The translations under genes and the position numbers were made by a program. 64,000 bases of DNA from Istiophorus platypterus (Eukaryota > Chordata > Actinopteri > Istiophoriformes > Istiophoridae): positions 12,148,980 through 12,212,979 of the forward strand of contig CM029124.1 of assembly GCA_016859345.1 (NCBI GenBank), written 5' to 3'. The notes beneath the pieces are model-generated. The model saw only the letters and a list, made by a program, of their open reading frames with translations. It was not told where the DNA came from and ran no database searches. Shown here one piece after another: positions 55,291-64,000 of the stretch; position 1 is the stretch's first letter; each line of letters begins with the position of its first letter.

Positions 55291-57479
55291 ACGCTATTGC
55301 CCTTCATTATCTGTGTATTCTAGTGTGTTATAAACCATTTATTAATTGTTAATATACTTCCCATAAATGCTTAATAGGGGGATTTAAACTAAAGTGTTAC
55401 CCACTTGGACATACATTGTTTTCAATATTAAAAATAGCAACAAAGGCTCGATAGCATCTTAGCTTGTCATAAAGAAAATTTCTGTAGACATTTCGGATAA
55501 ATTACTTGTTTTTTTCTCAAAGTGGCTTATATTAGCTGCAGTTCCAAACTAATATTTAAGAATAAATGTGTCTTCACTGGTGATCTCATCAATATTTAGG
55601 TATGTTTGTGTCTTTCAGACAGACGTTAATGAAGATGAAAGGCCTAAAAGGCCACTCAGCCTCCCTGGGCATGGTGGGCAGAATTTATCACTTCTTAAAA
55701 ATAGCCATGTTCTAAATAACTGTTACTGTTTTTATTGACAAATGTAGCTCAGAACAGGATTCTTCTGTGCTGAATTATGCTGTGTATTGTAATATGATCA
55801 TACATTACTGTACACTCCTACTGTATCATATGTCAGTCTTCACTGAACCTTATAGCGATACAGGCTTAATAACTTCAAAACATTTTAGTTTAGAGTCTGG
55901 GCACAATTCTCATTTTCTTCATTAATAAAACCAGCCATACAATACATTGTGCTGGTCACTCAGCACAGTGTTATTGATATATGAGAAGTTACCTGGGGCT
56001 TTACAAAGAGATCTCACTACAACACTCCCCAAGACGCGGTGTGTGGCCTTGCTTTCCCAGCAGGCATCTTTCTGTTAGGGTGAATGTAGACATGAAAACC
56101 CACTGTGTAAAAATTTCTGAATCTCCATATGTATTTTCTTAACATATTGTGAACAGCATGGGAATGTGAATTAGTGCATAGAATTTGTTGTGTTTTTAAT
56201 TTGAACAGTGACCAGTGAACTCCGTAAGTTCAGCTAATCTTTGTACTTATAAAGTTTAACACATTGTGAATGAACTTTGGGTTCACAGTGGATAACTTTC
56301 ATGAGCTGTAATGATAAATCGGAGTTGATAGTCTATAAATGCCATCTGAGGCAAAAGTCTTGCGAAAGACAGCAACTCTACATTTGTACACAAAAACATG
56401 ATTTTTTTTTAACCTTCTTGAATATTAGCTTTGACTAATTGATTAATAATCTAATTCAAGAGTCAATGCTCTGTTTTTATATTTTGTTCTTGCTTTTAAA
56501 GGATATGAAAAGATTAACTTTAAATGTTACAATGCACTTATGATTTGTGAGATCTACTATGTTTAACTCAGTTGTGCCTTTAGCAAGTGTTATATAAACA
56601 TTTAATATGTACTTGTTAATATTAACAACTGCAATGTATTACTGTTGTAAAATACTTTGGCACAGTGATATTGTAACTACGTATCATGTGTTTAAGGTCA
56701 ACGATTTTATATTTCTTTTCTGCTGGTTTTAAATATATTTCATTGCCTACAGATCATCAACACTTTATTATTGCTGGTCATTACCGATGATACTGTGCGT
56801 GGAGAGCTAGTGGATCTTGATGCTGCTGTTACACCTCTGTCGAAGTTGCCCGTTTACTCACCACATAACATTGTTCTGTGCAACCGGCACAGGATTAGAC
56901 TTTAAGAGCATAAAGGCGAAGTGTTTGGAAGGGACAACAAGAAGGCCCCACCCAGGACCCCAGACCAGCAGGCTGAGATTAGAGGACATTTGTTCCACAA
57001 TATTGCTGCCTCCTGGTTTCCTAAGGCTGGTGCGTTTGCACAGAAGGTGCAGGCAGATATTTGGGCAGTGGCCAAAGCCTTTCCTCGCTAGCGGGCCACC
57101 TTGCTAGAGCTGCAGGTGCTGAGAAGGACTCCCCACTGCTTCCTAGTGTGGTCTGCGACCCTACAGGCTGATGAAACAAATGCTGGTCCAGGGAAAATAA
57201 ACTTATCTCATTTGGATGACAACACATAGCCTCAGGTTACTGGGTTGTGTTGCACCAGTTCTGAGAATCAAGTCAGATGGGGTCAGTGGCTCATATTGTG
57301 TTGTGAAGCAGAGAGCGTAGTTCTGACAGTAAAGGATTCAGTTTGTCTCTGGATTCTCTGGCTCTTCCTCTTAATATCTGGACATTATTGAAAAATCTAT
57401 ATAGTGTTACTGATTGCTACTGCCGCAAGACTAGTGAAATGGGAAATATAAATGACTTTACTTACCTTGCACTTTGAGA

Positions 57480-58010
57480 GCCTTTGGTAGGTAACTGGGA
57501 ATGCTGGTGGTATTCTCTGTGAAAGGGGCTCTCTTCTCGCTGACCTGGCCCTGACCTCTGAGGTGAACCCCATCACACAGAGGTGTTAGCGTGCCACCCA
57601 ACGTGATGGATCACCCCCTCAGATCCCTGTGATCTAACAATCACGGCCAATCATCAGGACTCTCTCTGTTACTATAATGATCGGCAATGATTTGGGCCTG
57701 GAGTATTCGGATGATGGATGGAGGCTCATGCCGGGTCCTAAGAGAGGGCGAGTCAGGCTAGATAGAGCAGGGACGCAATGTCTATTGACAGCGTCGGCAG
57801 GTTGTGTAGTTGTTCACATCTTTACCATAATGAAGTGGAGATACTTAACCCTGCGGTACGCGGAGGTCTCTGGGTGCCTTAATACTGATGTTTAAGGTGA
57901 CCCCCCTCGGGGAGACGCCCACACATTGGCTAACCATTTTGCCAGATGATATGCTAATTTTTGTGACCTTAGATTGAGCTGGGTTACTCCCACTTCTACT
58001 GAAAAAAGAG
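57480..58010. promoter_or_regulatory. candidate desert enhancer block 11
   Basis: Conspicuous balanced, CpG-containing, non-repetitive block in AT-rich surroundings. Motifs include GATCTAACAATCACGG, CCAATCATCAGG, CAGCGTCGGCAGG, CTTAATACTGATG and the POU-type ATGCTAAT (57951-57958). No protein-like frame. Confidence 0.45.
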
Positions 58011-58829
58011 AATGATGAACTCAGCATGACGTATAAAGGAGTCCTTAATTTGAAATTCATGTTTATGCTGTTTTCAGTTGTTTGAATCATCAGGCAGAGA
58101 CAAATCCATCCGGCGACACATACTTCCAAACACTGCACTGTAACTAAAATACATGCAACGATCCTCTAGTAAGGTTCTCTCTAACTTAAGATCAAAGTAA
58201 TACAAATACTGATGTATACAGCATGAGCTCCATTTGTATGGAAACTAGCATTTCTGTTGTAATAAAATGTTTGAAGCTGGGTTCTGTACTGTATCTCTAT
58301 ATAATACATGCAGTGCGTATGTCTGGCCTTGGATTTGGGTAAAGGCTGTCACAAGCTCACATGAGTGCATGCATCACGGAGCAGGGGTACTCATCCAAAC
58401 CCCACCCAAAAACCTAGTCCCCTGGTGTGGGGAATTACTGGGCCTCTCCCAGCTCCTGGTAACCCCTTCATTATCCACACACCAATGGGTCCGGATCAGA
58501 TTCAGCCTTTTCTGCAGGGGGGAAAGAAATGGAAATTGGGAGGCAGGGGCTGCAGTCCATGCATCTGAACAATGCCTCAATGTTTAAGAAACGGCCTCAT
58601 GGATGGGAAGTGATAGGGTTCAGTTGTGCTTGGTCTGGAGCAGGCTTCCTTGTTTTCATTCAGCCGTTTGGGAGAGCCTGTTTAAAAAGATGCTTTGGAT
58701 CCGTGGCTATTTAATTATCACGTGCCTAATCATCAGCATTACTTCACAGAAAAAAAATATTTGTTGCTATATTTTGCTTTTCCCATGAACTGTGTATTCT
58801 GTGCACAGTTGCCATCACTTTTTCTCTCT

Positions 58830-59560
58830 CTATGTCCTCTATTCATTTTTAAATTAACCTCCTAATGGACCTCATCTGTCCAGAGAGAGCCTATTAACTA
58901 AAGCCCTGCTCTCATCCAGGGTCCCTGCCACAGAGGGCTGCAGACCCCACCCACATCAACCTGTCCTTTAATGCCCATCAGACGAACAGCCTCACACATC
59001 GGGAAACAAAAATTAAATGTTGAGAAAACCAAGAGGTAACAAAAGAATTTCATTATATATAGTTAATTACCTACTGGCCGTTTCCAAACAGAAGAATTAG
59101 AGGGCTTTAATTGCTCTATCACCTGGGCCTTGTGAGTGCAGCAACTCAGCAATCAGCCTGATTTGTTTTAAATGAGCTGCCATGGGAAGGGGTGGAAGCT
59201 CGATGCTCTCTATCTGCCCTCCAGCACCCTCAGGTGAGGTGTTGGACTGAAGGAGTGTAGCGGGGAGGCTCCTGAATGGTAAATTGAATGTCTGTAAATG
59301 AATGGAAATCAACAGTGTCAGTCCCCGAAGCTCTCTAACATTTTTCCGCAGGTCAAAACAATCCTCAAGAAACAGCACGTTAAGAGGGGCTCTGTTTTTG
59401 AACAGAGGTTTCAAAGCCCCAACACACTAACTCCCCGAGGATGTGGAGGTAGCCTTGGGATTTGAACACCAGTGTTACTGAAGCAATTAGCATATTCCTG
59501 TATTAAAGGAGGGGAGCGTGACAGTGTTTTCCAGGATGTCAGTATGTATCATTAAAAGGC
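58830..59560. promoter_or_regulatory. candidate desert enhancer block 12
   Basis: Over 700 bases of unique-looking noncoding DNA with many ATTA/TAAT cores (CCTCCTAATGGACC, AGTTAATTACCTAC, GGGCTTTAATTGCTC), ATTAGCAT at 59486-59493 and a hairpin-forming inverted repeat at 59386-59420. Inference from texture. Confidence 0.4.
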
Positions 59561-61020
59561 ATATTTTAATTAGGGACATGTTAGTTCGTTACACTAAATG
59601 GATTAACATTGCTTGTCAAGGGTAGAGATATGTTTTACATTTAAGTCCACTGGGGAACAAGGTCTCAATTTAACAAGACATCTTAAGTTGAGATGGTTCT
59701 TGTTAGTGGGGATTCGAAAATGGCACTTAGACAGTTTAATATTTTGAAAATGTGTGAAGATGCCATGTCGCTGTGTAAGAAGTCAATTTAATATTGCAAT
59801 AGTCTGCAGGCTGTAAAATGGAAACAATGAGCACAAAGGGCAGACAGGTTTATATTATTTGCAAAATATTTGATTAACAACAGACAAACTTCAAGTCATA
59901 TTGGTTTAGTTTTACATTATAATCAGTAAAGTAAGTATATCTATCTCAAAGTGTATTTTCCCCTTTCAAAGTTTATGAGGAGAGATTTAGAGGCGAGGAG
60001 CTTGACAGTCCACTTTCTGACGATGCAGCGAGTATAGGTTCTGCATGACCGTTTGGATCAAAGAGTGGTTATCTCTCCTATTGAGCTGTTCTCACCTCTG
60101 TCTTCTCTCATTATGGGGTGGACAACAAGAATTTCCCTCCATTAATCAGAACCCAATCCCCAGATCAGCCATCACAGAACTCCTAACAAGCCAAAATGCA
60201 AAAAGAAGTGTGGAAATAGAAAAAAACAAACTCAAAACAAGACAAGCATCTCCTGAATGTCATAGATGCCTAAGAATTGATTTCTTCCCTGTTAGTGGGA
60301 GAGAATGGGCGAGAAACTCCTGCTTAGCCAGAGGTTCAACTAAATTAGATTCACTTTGTGTGTGCAGTCAGCAATCAGTCAGCAAAGTCAACTTGAAATG
60401 GTTGTGAAGTAAGCACATATTCATATAAATTGGCTTTTCTTTCTTTCTTTTTTTTTTCGCTGTGAATGAAATAATCCTCCACCTGACCACAGCCGATAGC
60501 TCTACATACATTTAGACAAGTTGTCTCCATCCATATACAAATAATTGTTTGTGTTAGAGAATGTATTTATAGAGTTTCCATAAAGAGTGCGTCAAAGGAT
60601 TTTTGAGATCAGGATAGTTATTGGGATGTGAACCCTGCAGCTGTGTTTTTACATTTCTTACACACCTGCTGTGCTAACAACACTCCGGCAAGGATTATAT
60701 CCAAGAGGATTTGCAGCCTGGAGGCATAAAAAAGTGCCTGAATTCTTGACATGTGCTGTGCACATTCATGAAGTACCCACTAAAAGATGAGATCAATTCA
60801 GACGTGTACAAATGCAGACATGACCACAGGTACGTTCTGGTGAATCCTGACAAAAATGGAGTATTTTAAATCAGATCAATTACAAAATATATGCATCCAC
60901 ATCCACAAACCATTCCGTGCTGTGCCATTTTCCATGATATTGCCTTCAGTAGAATATCATCACTCCCCTCTTCTGACTGTCACTTAGCCCTCTCCAAGTA
61001 TAATGTCCTGCCCTACTTTG
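59561..61020. other. desert DNA, no gene seen
   Basis: AT-rich noncoding DNA. The 120-codon frame at 60045-60407 looks random and no exon is recognised. Confidence 0.5.
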
Positions 61021-61029
61021 CCAGTTCTT

Positions 61030-61400
61030 GATTAAAATGTTGACTTTTTGCTGGGTAATAACCTGATTAATGTAATTGAATGTAAAAGGGCGTAGCTCAG
61101 CAGCACTACTGATCACTGGAGATGGATTAGGAGAGAAGGCTTTCAAATTGAATACAGTTTTCCCTCCTCAGCTTGTTAATTGTGCCGTTTACCACTACCT
61201 GAGTCAGTGACCACTGCTATTTAGTCTCTCTAATGATGATGCACAGTCCGACCCAACCACAGATAATTAAAAAAGTCTTCCCCACCCCCACCCCACCCCC
61301 ATCTCTCTCTGTCTTGAGTTTGGTCTTGCACTGACAAGCCACACTAAGGCCAGATATTGAGCTGTCAGCTTTGCAGAGTCTCAGCTGCAGGACCATATAG
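61030..61400. promoter_or_regulatory. candidate desert enhancer block 13
   Basis: TAACCTGATTAATGTAATTG, GCTTGTTAATTGTGC, CTCTAATGATGATG and CAGATAATTAAAA in a largely non-repetitive block. Weakest of the set. Confidence 0.3.
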
Positions 61401-62104
61401 TCCTCTAAATGCTGTTGCGTTGTGTGTTTTCTGGGAAAAAAAGTTAGGCTAAGATGCTCTGTGTTAGGCTGAGTGACAGTAGAAATGTCTGAGCTTTTAT
61501 CAGGTTCTTCCTGTCAAAATGGTTCCCCTGTTACATGTCTCACCCAAGCTCAAGCAACTACTATTGTGCCTTTATTAAATCTAACAGTAAAAGAGGGTAA
61601 ACAGTCCTTTTGCTAATCTTTGGAAACCACTGCTCTCCAGCAGGACGTCTTGAAGACTTCAAGCTGTTTGACTCTTGCTGAAAAAATCAAATAGATTTTC
61701 CATCCATCATTGACACTTCCAAATCCGAATCAGAAATTTATAGTTCATGGGAAGTTGCTGAAAATGGTTAACAGGCCCACACTGGGTCAAAAGTGTCCCT
61801 GTGTGGCTCCATTTTCCAGTACAATGTAACCAAAACCTGAAAATAGATTTTTTTCTGCAGCATTACAAGCGGCATGCTGAGTTTCTTGATGGCTGCGACA
61901 AAAGAAGAAGTGCAAAGCATTGGTAAACCTCATTGTCAAGACCAGGAAGTGAGAGCAAGTACAAGTTGTCATGTTAGCATGAAAACGGATGGTGATAAAT
62001 GCCGGATGGTCCTACAGTTTATAATCTTTCAAACTAGCACTTATTTAGATTTTATGTGTTGTACTTCAATCCTCAACAAAAGATTAGCTTAAGTATTAAT
62101 TAAT

Positions 62105-62390
62105 ATGTGGATTATTTTTGCAAAATCAACTGATTTCTCATTTGATTTAGTGACAAAATAGTAGTCCAAGGTGACATCTTGTAGCTTCTTTAGTGCAATC
62201 AGCAGCCCAAAACTCAAAGAAATTCAGTTTACAATTATATGAAATACAGAAAAAAATTATAAACTGTCACTTTTGAGAGGCTGTGAGGACCAAGGAATGT
62301 TTGGCATTTTTTCTTGAAAAATTCAAAAAAACAAACATTTGATTTCCAAAATATTTGCCGATTATTTTTCTGTCACGCAACTAATTTTTT
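62105..62390 (+). repeat. teleost dispersed repeat, copy 4
   Basis: AGTCCAAGGTGACATCTTGT, GCAGCCCAAAACTCAAAG, AATTCAGTTTACAATTATATGAAA, GTTTGGCATTTTTTCTTGAA and TTTGCCGATTATTTTTCTGTC match the same family as 14.9 kb, same orientation. Confidence 0.7.
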
Positions 62391-63229
62391 CAGAACTTTT
62401 ATATACTTCACAAAAAAAAAATCACATTATTTTATCATGTTCAGTAAATACAATGACACAAAGTTTTGGCAAATGACAATGAAAATGCTCCTGCATCAAT
62501 TTAGTGTTAGAAATTAGTCTTGATTAGTGTTGCACTCACTTTAACGTTAAACAACGGCACAGTGTTGTGATAAATATAGTGACCAAAAAATTCTTTTGGC
62601 TAAATGAGTATTAATTTTCAAGTGATTTTTGGTTCTTTCCATTGCTGTTGATCTCAGTAATGGATACATTGTTATCTATAACTTGTCTTTGCATACATTC
62701 ACCCTGACTATCAAAATAATTGGATAGTATGCACTTTCTGTTCTATAGGCAATGATTCATCGTGTTCTAGTTGAGAGTATGTATTCCTATGAGAAATGTA
62801 GACTTTACCCAAGCAGTTTCTGCCTTATCAAATTAAAAGGCATCTTTTAAATCGTGCCTTGGTGAAGCAGCTCTAAAATGACAAGCATTTTAAGGGTTTT
62901 GAGATGAGGGGGAAAAAAAAGTCTGTGAATTTACACAGCTTGCAGTCTTGAGCAAGTGCTGAAATAATTAGGGGAGAGAAATCTTTGGCTTGTGCAAACT
63001 TCCTTCCACCATTGCAGAACAAAATAATAAAGAGAATGTGTGTGAGACAAAGGCAAGAGACCCCCATGGTGCCTGGGTCTCTGCTTCCTGTCATGAGTAT
63101 TCCTGCGGGGTTTCATATGACAAAACGCAGAAAGTTGTTTTGTCCCCATGCCTGTCACGATACACCCTCATAACCGCAGATGTGTATTTGTGTGCATATG
63201 TGTGCGTTTGCTTGTGCACTTGTATATGT

Positions 63230-63261
<32 letters not shown>

Positions 63262-64000
63262 GAGATTGTGCTTTTATTTTTTTGTGCTGGCATGTTGTCT
63301 CGCTGTCTTCCCTGTCAGCTCATAGCCTGGCACCTGCTCTCATGTTCCTAATTAGTCTTATTTAATTAATTATATTCTACAGCACATTTCCTCTCTTTTC
63401 ATATGCAGTTTCTTTCTGTAGGTTTAACTCCCATCCTTCTCCTAATTCCTTAGACTTTAGATGAGGATAATACAAGAGTCTTCCCGTACTGCAGTAGTAT
63501 GGGTTATCAATTTGGTGAGAAGCAGAGGAGGTTGTGCTAGAGCTAGAGTAGCTGCTAATAAGCTGTCCTTTGGTTGAATCAAGAAGTCCTTAAATACAAA
63601 ACATGATAGTTTTTAAAGTTAGATAAAACACCTCCTTCAGATGACCATGTTATTCTGCTCTGAAAAGCTGCACTCACTGACTATTTCCACTGTTCAAATC
63701 TGATGCTAAATGAGTGGTTTTGGTTGCGAGACATGTTGACAACCAGCTGACTCACAGACAGAATCTCTTCAGTAAAGCTGCAGGAAAACGAGTCAAGTTT
63801 CAAGCGAGGTGAGTAAACAGAAATCAGGAAAGCACTTTACCTGTGACAGTTGGCCTAAGCACCTCTTTCTTCTCTGTTAGCTTTTCTGTTCCATTTGTCA
63901 GGTTCACTTGGCTTGTATGCCATTGTTGTCCATTAGGTGTAATTTCACTGTGCTTAGCACTACAGTAAAAGACTGAATGGAGAGGAATGAGAAAGGGAGT
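62391..64000. other. right edge of window, no gene seen
   Basis: AT-rich noncoding DNA with a (TG)n tract at about 63186-63263. No exon recognised. The window ends inside the desert. Confidence 0.55.
63186..63263. repeat. (TG)n imperfect microsatellite
   Basis: TG-rich tract becoming a perfect (GT)n near its end. Confidence 0.9.

Larger units (their letters stand above)
53160..57470. other. AT-rich desert DNA, no gene seen
   Basis: Long AT-rich stretch. Includes an A-rich region near 53545-53660, a (CA)n tract at 54226-54322 and an (AT)-rich low-complexity stretch at 55183-55290. A GC-richer patch at 56900-57230 holds no recognisable exon. Confidence 0.55.

Overview
The window is vertebrate nuclear DNA, almost certainly from a ray-finned (teleost) fish. 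The genes are split by GT-AG introns, and their translated exons match Wnt8b, FIH-1 (hif1an) and CUEDC2 closely and without gaps. The noncoding DNA is AT-rich with many (CA)n tracts and carries dispersed repeats typical of teleosts. I cannot name the species. No operon, phage, CRISPR or other prokaryotic feature is present.

Layout. (1) 1-3489: upstream flank of wnt8b. (2) 3490-8312: six-exon wnt8b on the + strand (360 aa Wnt ligand), with a 3' UTR to about 9080. (3) 9080-14270: intergenic, holding a candidate regulatory block (9360-9830), a remnant of a short dispersed repeat and a 5'-truncated, frame-broken LINE (12164-13535). (4) 14520-21717: eight-exon hif1an on the + strand (355 aa asparaginyl hydroxylase FIH-1). 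Its 4 kb first intron holds a dispersed repeat, an L2/Rex1-like LINE tail and an unexplained CpG-rich patch. (5) 26108-27964: eight-exon cuedc2 on the - strand (284 aa, CUE domain), convergent with hif1an, its promoter lying in a CpG-rich stretch at 28.0-28.8 kb. (6) 29-64 kb: a gene desert of about 35 kb with no convincing exon. It consists of simple repeats, old transposon copies and several non-repetitive, motif-rich blocks that look like developmental enhancers.

How it fits together. In human 10q24 the order is WNT8B, SEC31B, NDUFB8, HIF1AN, PAX2, with WNT8B, HIF1AN and PAX2 on one strand. The fish window keeps wnt8b and hif1an in that orientation but lacks sec31b and ndufb8 between them and has cuedc2 after hif1an. 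By synteny the desert probably leads towards pax2a beyond the right edge, so its blocks are candidate pax2a (and perhaps wnt8b) enhancers. That is inference: pax2a itself is not in the window.

I did not find a new protein system. The most interesting signals are noncoding: a split motif shared between a block 3' of wnt8b and a block in the desert, CTCF-like motifs whose orientations would fit a domain boundary near cuedc2, an intronic CpG island in hif1an, and four copies of one dispersed repeat in both orientations. Exon boundaries were placed by hand from reading frame, splice dinucleotides and remembered vertebrate protein sequences. No alignment was run.
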